A stretch of DNA of 51,887 nucleotides from DASPXY01 sp038227745 (lineage in GTDB: Bacteria; Planctomycetota; Planctomycetia; Gemmatales; Gemmataceae): NCBI GenBank assembly GCA_038227745.1, contig JBBRPS010000001.1, positions 1 to 51,887 on the forward strand, given 5' to 3'. A program made the translations under genes and the position numbers. How positions within the stretch are numbered: position 1 is the stretch's first letter; the number at the start of each line of letters is the position of its first letter. Below, piece after piece: positions 8,747 to 16,801 of this stretch. The notes under the pieces were generated by a model, which saw only the letters and a program-made list of their open reading frames with translations, was not told where the DNA came from and did not search any database.

Positions 8747-10063
8747 TCACTTCGCCTTCCCGGCCACGCGCATCTGCGTCGAGAGGTGGTACACCATGCC
8801 GTTCACCTCGTAGTCCAACTCGGCGAAGAACGCCAGGAACCCGTCGGCCGGCGGCGCCACCTCGCCCTGCACCGTGCCGCCGGTGACCGTCGCGGGCTGC
8901 TCTTCCCAGGTCGATCTGCGGAAGTCCTTCGTCGGCGCCCGCACCACCCACAACCGCGCTGCCCGCGGCGCCGGCGTTGCCGTCACCGTCACGCGGAGCT
9001 TCCCGCCGGCGTCGGTGTGGCGCCACTTCAAGTCCGGCATCTGGCCGCCGTGGATCTGGTAATACGCGAAGGCCGCCAGCGTGCTCCGCGCGCGCAGCAG
9101 GCCGCCCTCCTTGCGCTGCTGCAAGTTGTGCCCCGCATTCGGGACGTAAAGGACCCACTTCGGGTTCTTCAGGTCGTCCCAGTACAGGTTGAGCGCGTCG
9201 GTGGTCCAGTACGGATCGTTGGCCCCGTTGATGATCATGACCGGCTGCTTGAGGCGGTCGCGGTAGGCCCACGGATCGACCATCCTCCACAGCTGCCGCG
9301 CCTCGGGCGTGTCGGGCATCGGCACCAGGCCGCGCCGCGTGTAGTCGCCGATCATCGCGCTGTACTTGCCGAACGAGCGCAGCTGGTGCGGCAGCTGCGC
9401 CTGCATGTTCAGCGTGTCGATCACCAGCGGCGCGATGGCCTTGACGCGCGCGTCAGCGGCGGCCGTCAGCCACGTCGTCCAGCCGCGCTTCGAGGCGCCC
9501 GAGACGACGAAGTGCCGCACCTCCACGCCCCACTCCTGCCGGGCGAACTCCTGCAGTGCGTCCATCGCCCGCACCAGACTCTTGACCATCGGGAAGAGCA
9601 GCGGCCAGTCAGCGTCCTTCGTCTTCAGGTAGCGCACGAACGTCTCGGCGATCAGCGCGTCCTCGGTCTTGCCGCCGAGCAGCGGCTGATTGGGGATGCC
9701 GTAGAGGAACGCCACCGGCGCCTTGAGCTTCTTCGCCAGGTCCATGCCGAAGGCGATCGTGGCGGCACTGGCCTTGCCGCCCTGGTTCCACAGGAACAGC
9801 GTCGTCGTCGGCTTGACCCCCGTGGGCAGGTAGACCTGGAGCTGGTGCTCCCAGCGGATGCCCTGCCACTCTTGCGACACCAGGTGGAGGTCGTACACCG
9901 TCCCGTCGGCGTGCGGCGTCTTCGCCTTCAGCTTCCAGGAGAACGCCTTGTCGGGCTTCTTCACGTAATCGATGACATCGGCCCGCGCCGTGGCGCCCCC
10001 GAGCAACCACATACCAAGGAGGATGGACCACGCGATCCGAAGGCGATGTAGTTTCTGCAGCAT
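8747..10063 (-). CDS. PhoPQ-activated pathogenicity-related family hydrolase
   Basis: This is a 438-residue secreted protein with a signal-like N-terminus (hydrophobic about 10-26, ATARA cleavage region). It matches the PhoPQ-activated pathogenicity-related family (PqaA type), an alpha/beta-hydrolase-like group. Seen: FLWNQGG near residue 90, the nucleophile-elbow-like VVSGASKRGWTTWL, then VIDTLNM, MIINGANDPYW (position of the acid residue) and VPNAGHNL (likely catalytic His). The last 100 residues form a beta domain. The substrate is unknown; the family name comes from Salmonella and says nothing about virulence here. The ribosome site is weak, so a later start at Met18 is possible but would remove much of the signal peptide. 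Downstream neighbour is the DUF4058 gene; upstream is a 294-base repeat-filled gap. Confidence 0.85.
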   Translation of the reverse strand: MLQKLHRLRIAWSILLGMWLLGGATARADVIDYVKKPDKAFSWKLKAKTPHADGTVYDLHLVSQEWQGIRWEHQLQVYLPTGVKPTTTLFLWNQGGKASAATIAFGMDLAKKLKAPVAFLYGIPNQPLLGGKTEDALIAETFVRYLKTKDADWPLLFPMVKSLVRAMDALQEFARQEWGVEVRHFVVSGASKRGWTTWLTAAADARVKAIAPLVIDTLNMQAQLPHQLRSFGKYSAMIGDYTRRGLVPMPDTPEARQLWRMVDPWAYRDRLKQPVMIINGANDPYWTTDALNLYWDDLKNPKWVLYVPNAGHNLQQRKEGGLLRARSTLAAFAYYQIHGGQMPDLKWRHTDAGGKLRVTVTATPAPRAARLWVVRAPTKDFRRSTWEEQPATVTGGTVQGEVAPPADGFLAFFAELDYEVNGMVYHLSTQMRVAGKAK

Positions 10064-10148
10064 GAGATTGGATCCATTTGATGTTTAGCCGCGGTTGAGC
10101 CAGATCCCGCTGCGCGGGGGCGGCGAGCGCGGGTCCCGCGCTCGCCGC

Positions 10149-10332
10149 TAGAGCGCAGTGCGGTCGGGTGTGGCGGGGGGCGCGCTGTGGTGTGCGGCGC
10201 TCGGCGCCGCTTTCTTTCTTTTTTCTTTTTTTCGAGCAGCGCCTCGTCCGCGCGGAAAAGAAAGCGCGAAAGCGGCGCCGAGCGCCGCACTCCAAAGCGC
10301 GCCCCCCGCCACACCCGAACGCAAGCCGCTCT
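10149..10332. repeat. long inverted repeat element, copy 2 (about 75-bp arms)
   Basis: The left arm, about 10149-10224, pairs with about 10256-10332 with few mismatches. The ends read TAGAGCG and the inner parts read GTGTGGCGGGGGGCGCGC then GTGCGGCGCTCGGCGCCGC. The spacer is pyrimidine-rich (CTTTTTTCTTTTTTTCG). The inner core is the same sequence as the inverted repeat at 7085-7197. The element makes up most of the 294-base gap (10064-10357) between two minus-strand genes. The rest of that gap has another small GC-rich dyad (about 10120-10148) and no reading frame worth calling. Confidence 0.85.
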
Positions 10333-10357
10333 AAAAGACTCGGTGTAATTCGCGCGC

Positions 10358-12406
10358 TCACCGAGATGACTCGCGTTTGCCCGGCGGCCGCTTCTCACCC
10401 TCCTTCGGTGCCGGCCGCGGCCGGTTCCCCTGGATGCGCTGCATCACCTGCTCGAACAGGCGCGTGAACTGCGCCCGGTCCAGCCGCTCCGGCAGCTTCA
10501 GCCCCGACGCCTTCAACAGCGGCAGCATCTGCTCGGGGATCTCGTCCGGCGTGATGACGTCGTCGCCGTTGCGGTCGAGGCGCTCGAAGAACTGGTCCGC
10601 CGGGCGGAGCGGGTTCTTCGCCAGCTCCGCCGCCGTCTCCGGCCGCTCCCACACGTACGCCACCCAGCCGACCATCATCTCGTCCCACGTCTGTAGCCCG
10701 AAGCGCACCTTCTTCGACGGGTCGGGGTTGTACAGGTTGTTGCGCGAGTTGTCCCAGTGCGCCACCGCGTGCAGCCGTGCCCCCTTCGGCACCCTGAGCG
10801 GTTCGCGGAACCAGTAGACGTTCTGCCAGTTGAAGTCCCAGCGCGGCACCGACAGCACCGTCTCCTTGCGGCCGTCCGGGTAGATCACCTCGTAGCGGTA
10901 GTCCTTGCCGCGCCAGTGCATGTGCGGCGTGAACCCGATGATGCGCGCGTCGGCGCGCAGGCGGAAGCTCGCGTGCGCCTTGTAATGCGGGTCGTGCGGC
11001 GGCAGGCTGATCGACTCGTTCGCGAAGGCGTTCATTAGCAGCTCGTGCCTCGGCGGCTTCTTCGCGAACGTGATGCCGATAGACGAGCGATCCTTGACCG
11101 CCTTGCCGTTGGGCGTGTAGTGCATCTCGAACTTCAGCCGCGACCCCGCCGGGATGCGCAGCGCCGTCTCGGGCGGGCACACCAGCCCCAAGTCGCCGGG
11201 CGCCCAGCCGACCAGCACCGAGATGCCGCCGTCGTTGGAGAAAGGCTGCGTCTGCCCCGGCCTGAGGATGTACACGACGATGTGATGCACCACGGCGGCC
11301 ACGCCCGGACGGCCCTCCGCGAACTGCACCCAGCGGTCCTCCTTGAAGCCGGGGTCGAGGTAATAGTCCTTGTAGGGCAGCGACCCGTCGGCCGGCACCG
11401 CGAACTCCTCCGGCATCGACACGATCAGGTCCGGCTTGCCCAGTTTCCAGCCCTGCTGCCAGGCGATCGGCTTCGGCAGGTCGCGGTCGTCGCCGCGCGG
11501 CGTGCCGGCGTTCACCCAGGCGGCCAGCGTCTCGATCTCGTCGCTCGTCATGCGCCGGTCGTTGCTGAATTTGCCGTAGCGCGCGTCGGCGTGCCACGGC
11601 GGCATTCGCCGCTGGCCCGTGACTTCTTTCAGCATGCGGGCGTGGCGAACCGCGTCCTCGTAGGTCAGCAGCGAGAACGGCGCCGCCTCGCCGGGGCGGT
11701 GGCAGCTCTGGCAGCGCTCCTGGAGGATGCGCGCGACCTGTTTCGAGTACGTCACGTCCTGCCGCGCCGGCCCCTTGGCTGGACGGGCGATCAGGCAGCC
11801 GTCCGCCTCGGTCTGGGCCACGCTCACCTTCTTGCCGGCGAGCACTTCATCGAGCGCCTGCGCCAGGTCGGCACGGGTCGCCTTGGGGCGGCGGAAGGCA
11901 ACGCCATAGCGGTCGTCCACCCGGCCGCGGTAGCGCAGCACGAAGTCGCCGTCCAGCACCACGACCGTCGGCACGCGCTGCACGCCGAGGACGCCGGCGA
12001 GCTTCTGGCGGGTGTCCTTGAGCACCGGGAAGGGGACGTCGCGGTCGTAGGCGTGGACGGCGATCTGATCGAGGTCTTCCTGCTCGTTGGGGTAGATGGC
12101 GAGGAACTGCACCTGTTTCGGCCGGTACTGCTTCTCCAGCTCGATCAGGCCCGGCAGGTACAGGTTGGAGATGGGACACTCGGTGCCGAGGAAGACCAGC
12201 ACCAGGGCGCGGTGGCCCTTGAAGGAGTCCAGCGGCCGGCCGTTGCCGCGCAGGTCGCGCAGCGAGCCGGTGTTTTTGACCCGTGCGCCGACCGCCGCCG
12301 CGGCCGGTTCGTCGTCGGCCGGCGCCCGCGGCGCGGACAGGCCCCACATCACGGCCACGACCATTCCCATTGCCACGCATCGACTTACGGACCGGCTGCT
12401 CGTCAT
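10358..12406 (-). CDS. redoxin / cytochrome c / copper monooxygenase-like / EF-hand fusion
   Basis: This is a 682-residue secreted protein with a signal peptide (about 1-31) and four modules. (1) A redoxin-like thioredoxin fold, about 45-195, with GTECPISN at Cys77; the second Cys of a CxxC pair is missing. (2) A c-type heme motif, CQSCH (232-236), with RMPPWHAD further on, a possible axial-ligand region. (3) A domain like the two-copper type II ascorbate-dependent monooxygenases (peptidylglycine hydroxylase fold): HHIVVY (H374, H375), FEMHY (H429), HMHW (H495, H497) and DEMMVGW (Met577/578), which would form the CuH and CuM sites. (4) One EF-hand, D611-E622. Planctomycetes often carry such fusions; the substrate is unknown. 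It is divergent from the pseudopilin operon. Confidence 0.88.
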   Translation of the reverse strand: MTSSRSVSRCVAMGMVVAVMWGLSAPRAPADDEPAAAAVGARVKNTGSLRDLRGNGRPLDSFKGHRALVLVFLGTECPISNLYLPGLIELEKQYRPKQVQFLAIYPNEQEDLDQIAVHAYDRDVPFPVLKDTRQKLAGVLGVQRVPTVVVLDGDFVLRYRGRVDDRYGVAFRRPKATRADLAQALDEVLAGKKVSVAQTEADGCLIARPAKGPARQDVTYSKQVARILQERCQSCHRPGEAAPFSLLTYEDAVRHARMLKEVTGQRRMPPWHADARYGKFSNDRRMTSDEIETLAAWVNAGTPRGDDRDLPKPIAWQQGWKLGKPDLIVSMPEEFAVPADGSLPYKDYYLDPGFKEDRWVQFAEGRPGVAAVVHHIVVYILRPGQTQPFSNDGGISVLVGWAPGDLGLVCPPETALRIPAGSRLKFEMHYTPNGKAVKDRSSIGITFAKKPPRHELLMNAFANESISLPPHDPHYKAHASFRLRADARIIGFTPHMHWRGKDYRYEVIYPDGRKETVLSVPRWDFNWQNVYWFREPLRVPKGARLHAVAHWDNSRNNLYNPDPSKKVRFGLQTWDEMMVGWVAYVWERPETAAELAKNPLRPADQFFERLDRNGDDVITPDEIPEQMLPLLKASGLKLPERLDRAQFTRLFEQVMQRIQGNRPRPAPKEGEKRPPGKRESSR

Positions 12407-12491
12407 AAAGAGATGCTCCGCGGTGAAGGGGCTTTTCGCTCTCCGTTATACGGAATTCGCCGCGGGACGGTTCCAGAATCCGGCGCCATCA

Positions 12492-12517
12492 AGCCCACGG
12501 GTTGCAACCCGTGGGGC
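12492..12517. repeat. palindromic hairpin repeat (AGCCCA family), copy 1
   Basis: AGCCCACGGGTTG and its complement form a near-perfect palindrome with one extra G in the right arm. It is followed by TGATTTT. It lies in the divergent gap between the redoxin/copper gene and gspG (12407-12659). Two related palindromes follow at 13084 and 16743. Confidence 0.75.
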
Positions 12518-12578
12518 TGATTTTCCCAGTGAACACCTGTACGTCTCTGACCCTTTCGTACCCTGGCACTGAACATTA

Positions 12579-12609
12579 ATGACTTCTTAATCGGGTCATC
12601 CGGTAAGAT
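12579..12609 (+). promoter_or_regulatory. weak candidate promoter for the pseudopilin operon
   Basis: An AT-rich island (about 12570-12625) stands out in the GC-rich context. It offers ATGACT (12579-12584) and TAAGAT (12604-12609), separated by 19 bases, about 50 bases before the gspG start. The spacing is longer than ideal and the -35 box is poor, so this is only a candidate for a vegetative-type promoter. Confidence 0.3.
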
Positions 12610-12659
12610 ATGACAATCAAGCGACTTACACGGACCCCGTGCGATCAAGGAATAGTGCC

Positions 12660-13085
12660 ATGATCCTCCGCCAGACCCTCCCCGCCGTCCGCACCGCACA
12701 CGCGACTCAACGCACCGCCTTCACCCTGATGGAAGTGCTGGTCGTCGTGGCCATCCTCGTCGTCCTCGCCGGCGTCGGCATCCCGATCTACTCGCGCATT
12801 CAAGAAAACGCCTACAAGAACGCCGCCAAGACCATCATCACCAAGGTCGAGCAGGCGATCGAGGCGTACAAGTTGCAGCACGGTCAGCTTCCGGACAATT
12901 TACAGGTCCTGACGCAGCCGGAGGACGGCGCCGCGGCCTTCCTCGAAACCAAGAGTCTCCTGGACCCGTGGAACCGGCCCGTGGTGTACGAGCCGTCTCA
13001 GACGCACCCGCAGTCCGGCCGGCCGATGGTCTACTCGCAGGGGCCGCGCCCGGGGGACCAGACCAGCCGCGTCACGAACTGGTAA
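12660..13085 (+). CDS. gspG: type II secretion major pseudopilin GspG
   Basis: This is a 141-residue major pseudopilin. The prepilin peptidase site is A20|FTLMEV, with Glu25 at mature position +5, followed by a hydrophobic helix (about 21-42). The rest matches GspG: NAAKTIITKVEQAIEAYKLQHGQLP, then LLDPWNRPVVYE and a C-terminal YSQGPRPG. Mature subunits assemble into the piston-like pseudopilus that pushes substrates through the secretin. The ATG at 12660 was chosen because AAGGA lies eight bases upstream; an in-frame GTG at 12639 lacks a site. The cleavage site has Ala where Gly is usual, which is common in planctomycete pilin-like proteins. It is the first gene of the plus-strand secretion block, and its stop codon overlaps a 28-base palindrome. 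Confidence 0.92.
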   Translation: MILRQTLPAVRTAHATQRTAFTLMEVLVVVAILVVLAGVGIPIYSRIQENAYKNAAKTIITKVEQAIEAYKLQHGQLPDNLQVLTQPEDGAAAFLETKSLLDPWNRPVVYEPSQTHPQSGRPMVYSQGPRPGDQTSRVTNW

Positions 13086-13111
13086 GCCCACCCATTGCAA
13101 TGGGTGGGCTT
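13084..13111. repeat. perfect 28-bp palindrome (AGCCCA family), copy 2
   Basis: AAGCCCACCCATTG is followed at once by its exact reverse complement. It begins inside the gspG stop codon and ends 41 bases before the gspH start. It has the same AAGCCCA ends and central TGCA as the copies at 12492 and 16743, but the variable middle bases have changed on both sides so that pairing is kept. Confidence 0.9.
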
Positions 13112-13152
13112 GAATGGAAACAGGAGTCGGTTCCTCAGTCAGGAGACGGATC

Positions 13153-13713
13153 GTGCGTCAATCTCGGCGAGGTTACACGCTGTTCGAGCTGGTCCTGGTC
13201 ATGGCGGTCCTCGGCATTAGCGCCGCCATCGCGGTGCCTTCCGTCCGCAGCATGTTCGGCAACTCGCGGCAGACTGCGGCTGCCGACACGATCAAGGCCC
13301 GCTGGGCCGACGCCCGCGCCTTCGCCCGCGAACAGGGCCGGCCCTACCGCTTCGCCATCGTGGACGGCAGCGGCACCTTCCGCGTCGCCCCCGACAGCTC
13401 GGAGTTCTGGGACAGCCCCTCCAGCGACACGTCGGGTGGCAACGTCGATAACGGCCAGAAGGTTTCGATCATCGATGGCTTGCTGCCGAAGGAAGTCAAG
13501 TTCGCCAGCACCGGCAGCGACGCCCAGAACCAGCAGAATAGCGGCTCGGGCTCGTGGGCCAACGCGATCGTCTTCCTGCCAGACGGCATCGCCCGCCAGG
13601 ACGCCACCGTCGCCTTCGTCGAGGCCGGCAACACCCGGCCGCTCTACCTCAAGCTGCACGGCAACACTGGCGCCACCAGCACCTCGTACGACGCCGAGGG
13701 GACGCAGCAATGA
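13153..13713 (+). CDS. gspH: minor pseudopilin, GspH-like
   Basis: This is a 186-residue prepilin-like protein. The processing site is RRG7|YTLFE, with Glu12 at +5 and a hydrophobic helix to about residue 30. The body has ADTIKARWADARAFAREQGRPYRFAI, typical of GspH/FimT minor pseudopilins, which cap or prime the pseudopilus. The GTG at 13153 was chosen because AGGAGA lies six bases upstream; the frame is open back to 13114 but those residues precede the ribosome site. It overlaps the next gene by four bases (ATGA), so translation is probably coupled. Assignment to GspH rather than another minor pseudopilin rests on gene order (G, H, I, J, K) and body sequence. Confidence 0.82.
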   Translation: MRQSRRGYTLFELVLVMAVLGISAAIAVPSVRSMFGNSRQTAAADTIKARWADARAFAREQGRPYRFAIVDGSGTFRVAPDSSEFWDSPSSDTSGGNVDNGQKVSIIDGLLPKEVKFASTGSDAQNQQNSGSGSWANAIVFLPDGIARQDATVAFVEAGNTRPLYLKLHGNTGATSTSYDAEGTQQ

Positions 13714-14183
13714 CCTCCCGCCGCCGGCGAACGCCTGAGTCACGCCGGGCCGGCTTGACCCTCCTGGAAGTGCTGGTGTCCATGGCCATCTTCATGGTGG
13801 CGCTGGTGGCCATCAGCAGCCTCTTCACCTGGGGCCACGACCGCGGCACCGACGCCCGCGAGAAGAGCCAGGCCCTACGGCTCGCCCAGTCCAAGCTCGC
13901 CGAGGTCGTCGCGGGCGCCCAGGCGCTGACCTCGCAAGCGGAGACGGCCTACGACCTGTTCCCCGGCTACTACTGGACGCTGAACTGCACGGCGAACGGC
14001 GACGGCATCCCCAACCTGTACGACGTCCAGGTCACGGTGGCCCGCAAGCGCGACCGCGGGACGAGCGTGCAAGTACACCTGGCCCAGATGGTCCTCGATC
14101 CCTCGCAGCGAGGCACCACGGTGCCCAGCCAGACCGGCAACTCCAGCTCGTCGTCCTCCTCCGGCACGACGGGCTCCCAGTAA
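13710..14183 (+). CDS. gspI: minor pseudopilin, GspI-like
   Basis: This is a 157-residue prepilin-like protein. The processing site is RRAG15|LTLLE, with Glu20 at +5 and helix LEVLVSMAIFMVALVAISSL. The stretch REKSQALRLAQSKLAEVVAG is characteristic of GspI/PilV-type minor pseudopilins. The tail is Ser/Gly/Thr-rich and low in complexity. In type II systems GspI nucleates the tip complex with GspJ and GspK, which fits the following genes. The ATG at 13710 overlaps the gspH stop; a longer open frame begins at 13554 but lies within gspH. The next gene starts 11 bases after the stop. Confidence 0.82.
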   Translation: MTSRRRRTPESRRAGLTLLEVLVSMAIFMVALVAISSLFTWGHDRGTDAREKSQALRLAQSKLAEVVAGAQALTSQAETAYDLFPGYYWTLNCTANGDGIPNLYDVQVTVARKRDRGTSVQVHLAQMVLDPSQRGTTVPSQTGNSSSSSSSGTTGSQ

Positions 14184-14194
14184 GGAGACTCGCA

Positions 14195-15142
14195 ATGATC
14201 GCGCATCCCGTCCGCCGCACCGCGCGGCGTGCGTACACCTTGCTGGAAGTGATCCTCGCCCTGGGCATCGGCGCCGTCCTCTTCGCCGGCCTGTACGCGG
14301 CCCTCGGCATCGTCCAGCGCGGCGCCAGTACCGGCCGCAGCCTCCTCGACCAGACGAGCATCGCCCGCGGTGTCATCGACCGGCTGAACGGCGACATCGC
14401 CGCCCAGCTCGCCCCGAGTGATCCCAGGGTGGCCGCGAGTTCCTCGCCTACCACCACGACACCGAGCAGCACCACGCCCACGACCGGGACGACCGCAAAC
14501 GCTTCGGGGACTCCCTCGACAGGCTCTACCTCGGGCGCCGGCACGGGGACGGTCAAGTTCAACCTCGGCGTGCAGGGAGACAGTACCTGGGTGGCGGTAT
14601 ACGTCAGTCGCGTCCCGAGCGAAATCCAGATCGGCGCCAACGCGACGAACGGCGGCAACGGTGCGAACGGCGGGGCCAACAACGGGATGAACTCCAACCA
14701 GGGGACGCCCCTGGTCGCCGACCTGCGCCGCGTCGCCTACTGGCTGGCCAGCAACGGCGGCCTGGCCCGGCAGGAACTGACCAACGTCGCCTCGACCGAC
14801 GCCCTCGCCGACCTGCCGCCGAGCGTCTCCGACGAAAAGACCTACGTCATCGCCCCGCAGGTCCAGAGCGTGACCTTCGAGTATTTCGACGGCACCACCT
14901 GGCAGACGAGCTGGGACGGCACCGCGGCCGGCGCGGCCGGCACGACGCCGCTGGGGCCGCCCGCCGCCATCCGCGTCACCCTCACCGTCGGCCGGACCGT
15001 CAATGGCACCGGGCCGGCCGATCTGGACGTGCGCACCTACCAGCACGTCGTCCCCATCCCGACCGCGAACAATCCCAACCCGCCGGCGGCCAGCTCGTCG
15101 TCGGGCTCCTCCACGCCCTCCGCGGGCGGCAGCTCGTCGTGA
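14195..15142 (+). CDS. gspJ: minor pseudopilin, GspJ-like
   Basis: This is a 315-residue prepilin-like protein. The processing site is ARRA13|YTLLE, with Glu18 at +5 and hydrophobic helix LEVILALGIGAVLFAGLYAAL. After DQTSIARGVIDRLNGDIAAQL comes a low-complexity Ser/Thr/Pro-rich insert (about 85-120) and an Asn/Gly-rich one (about 150-170). GspJ-like elements follow: DLRRVAYWLASNGGLARQEL and VQSVTFEYFDGTTWQTSWDG. Typical GspJ is about 200 residues, so the inserts explain the extra length. GGAGACTCGCA precedes the ATG. The tail is Ser/Gly-rich. It should form the tip complex with GspI and GspK. Confidence 0.82.
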   Translation: MIAHPVRRTARRAYTLLEVILALGIGAVLFAGLYAALGIVQRGASTGRSLLDQTSIARGVIDRLNGDIAAQLAPSDPRVAASSSPTTTTPSSTTPTTGTTANASGTPSTGSTSGAGTGTVKFNLGVQGDSTWVAVYVSRVPSEIQIGANATNGGNGANGGANNGMNSNQGTPLVADLRRVAYWLASNGGLARQELTNVASTDALADLPPSVSDEKTYVIAPQVQSVTFEYFDGTTWQTSWDGTAAGAAGTTPLGPPAAIRVTLTVGRTVNGTGPADLDVRTYQHVVPIPTANNPNPPAASSSSGSSTPSAGGSSS

Positions 15143-15146
15143 CCCC

Positions 15147-16727
15147 ATGCGCTACTCCGCTCCCATCCCCGGTCAGCCATCGGCCGCACGCAAGGGCATG
15201 ATCCTGATCGTCGTGCTGGTCGTGACGGTCATCCTGTCGCTGGCCGCCTACCAGTACAGCGACCTGATGATGTCGCACTACAAGGAGGCGGGCAGCTTCA
15301 CGCGCGCCGCCCAGGCCCGCGCCTTCGCCGACGCCGGCGTCCACTACGCCGCCGCCGCCCTCGCCACGCCGGACAACGTCACCGCCTACCTCAACGGCAA
15401 CCCGTTCCATTGCACCGCCGCCTTCCAGGGCCACCAGGTCCAGGGCGGCGGCGGCGGTCCGAACGGGTCCTTCAGTATCATTTCTGCCGTCGATCCCGAT
15501 GACGCGAACGGCGCGGCGGGCAGTTTTCGCTATGGCGTGACCGACGAGGGCGGTAAGATAAACCTTAACACGGTCATGAAACTCGACCCGACCGGCAAAG
15601 TGCTTCACGACCTGCTGATGAAGCTGCCCAACATGACCGAGGACGTCGCGGACGCCATCGTCGATTGGCTGGACCCCGACGACCAGCCGCGCGCCAACGG
15701 CGCCGAGAGCGATTACTATTCCGGCCTGAGTCCCTCGTACCAGTGCAAGAACGGTCCGCTCGACAGCCTGGAGGAATTGCTCCTGGTTCGCGGCGTGACA
15801 TCGCAGCTGCTGTTCGGCGACGACGCCAACCGCAACGGCATCGTCGATCCGCAGGAGGACAACGGCAACGGCCTGGGCTGGTCGGCGTACCTGACGATTT
15901 ACAGCCGCGAGCTGAACCTCGACGCGCAGAACAAAGCGCGAGTCTACGTCAACGACACGAGCCTGCAGACGCTGTACACGAACCTGACCAGCGCGGTCGG
16001 GGCCGAACTGGCGGGTTACATCATGGCTTACCGCATGTACGGCCCGGCCACTCTGCCCGCCGCAGGCAATACCGGGGGCAACACCGGGACCAACCAGACC
16101 GGGGCCTCTCCGAAGGTGCGCAGTGGGACCCCGCCGCTGCCGGACCTGAGCCAGAAGCCGAAGGGCACCCTCAAGTCGGTGTATGACCTGATGAACACCT
16201 ACGTGTCGGTGCCGGCCAGCAACCCGAAGGACCCGAAGGAGCAGCCGACCTATTACGCCAGCCCGCTGAACAATGCGAGCCAGCTCCAGACGCTGCTGCC
16301 GCAGTTGCTGGACAAGCTGACGACGTCACGGTCGCAGGACATCTTCGGGCGGATCAACGTCAACACCGCGTCACGGACGGTGCTGCTGGCGTTGCCCGGC
16401 CTGACCTCGGCGGACGTGGACAGCATCGTCAGTGCCCGGCCGTCGCCGGCGGCGGAGGGCGCCCCCGATCCGGCGTTCCAAACGCCGGCCTGGCTCATCA
16501 CCAACGCGAACGTCAAGGCGGCCACGCTGAAAGCGCTGGAGAAGTACGTCACGGCGCGCTCGCAGGTCTACCGCATGCAGGTGGTCGGTTACCTGGACGC
16601 GACCAACGGGCCGTTCGCGCGGCTGGAGGTGGTGGTGGACAGCAACGGCGGCCAGTCCCGTATCGTGTACGTCCGGCCCCTGACCGAGTTGGGGAAGGGG
16701 TTCGATTTGACACAGAATAATCCGTAG
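15147..16727 (+). CDS. gspK: minor pseudopilin GspK
   Basis: This is a 526-residue protein. The N-terminus has KG17|MILIVVLVVTVILSLAAY without Glu at +5, the hallmark of GspK, which caps the pseudopilus tip. The large globular part has DEGGKINLNTVM, VADAIVDWLDPDD and SLEELLLVRGVT. Near the end is a helix-hairpin-helix-like segment with INVNTASRTVLLALPGLTSADV, as in GspK of other phyla. A possible Ca-binding loop DDANRNGIVD is present. Typical GspK is about 320 residues; a Gly/Asn/Pro-rich insert (about 305-340) and a larger middle part make this one longer. The ATG at 15147 lies four bases after the gspJ stop. A hairpin repeat at 16743-16772 follows the gene. Confidence 0.88.
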   Translation: MRYSAPIPGQPSAARKGMILIVVLVVTVILSLAAYQYSDLMMSHYKEAGSFTRAAQARAFADAGVHYAAAALATPDNVTAYLNGNPFHCTAAFQGHQVQGGGGGPNGSFSIISAVDPDDANGAAGSFRYGVTDEGGKINLNTVMKLDPTGKVLHDLLMKLPNMTEDVADAIVDWLDPDDQPRANGAESDYYSGLSPSYQCKNGPLDSLEELLLVRGVTSQLLFGDDANRNGIVDPQEDNGNGLGWSAYLTIYSRELNLDAQNKARVYVNDTSLQTLYTNLTSAVGAELAGYIMAYRMYGPATLPAAGNTGGNTGTNQTGASPKVRSGTPPLPDLSQKPKGTLKSVYDLMNTYVSVPASNPKDPKEQPTYYASPLNNASQLQTLLPQLLDKLTTSRSQDIFGRINVNTASRTVLLALPGLTSADVDSIVSARPSPAAEGAPDPAFQTPAWLITNANVKAATLKALEKYVTARSQVYRMQVVGYLDATNGPFARLEVVVDSNGGQSRIVYVRPLTELGKGFDLTQNNP

Positions 16728-16742
16728 AGGTTGGGGAGCAAG

Positions 16743-16772
16743 AAAGCCCACGGGTGGCAACCCGTGGGCTTT
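16743..16772. repeat. 13-bp-arm hairpin repeat (AGCCCA family), copy 3
   Basis: AAAGCCCACGGGT (16743-16755) pairs exactly with 16760-16772 around the loop GGCA. It lies between the gspK stop and the PilM-like start, within the 74-base gap. It matches the copies at 12492 and 13084 in outline. It argues against taking any start codon upstream of 16802 for the next gene. Confidence 0.88.
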
Positions 16773-16801
16773 GCTGGATCGACAGAGAGGAGTTTCGCAA
16801 C

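Noticed and set aside
8747..10063. virulence factor
   Set aside because: The family name derives from Salmonella; nothing in this window suggests pathogenicity.
10377..12520. several plus-strand frames opposite the redoxin/copper gene
   Set aside because: Antisense shadows; the minus strand has heme, copper and EF-hand motifs in frame.
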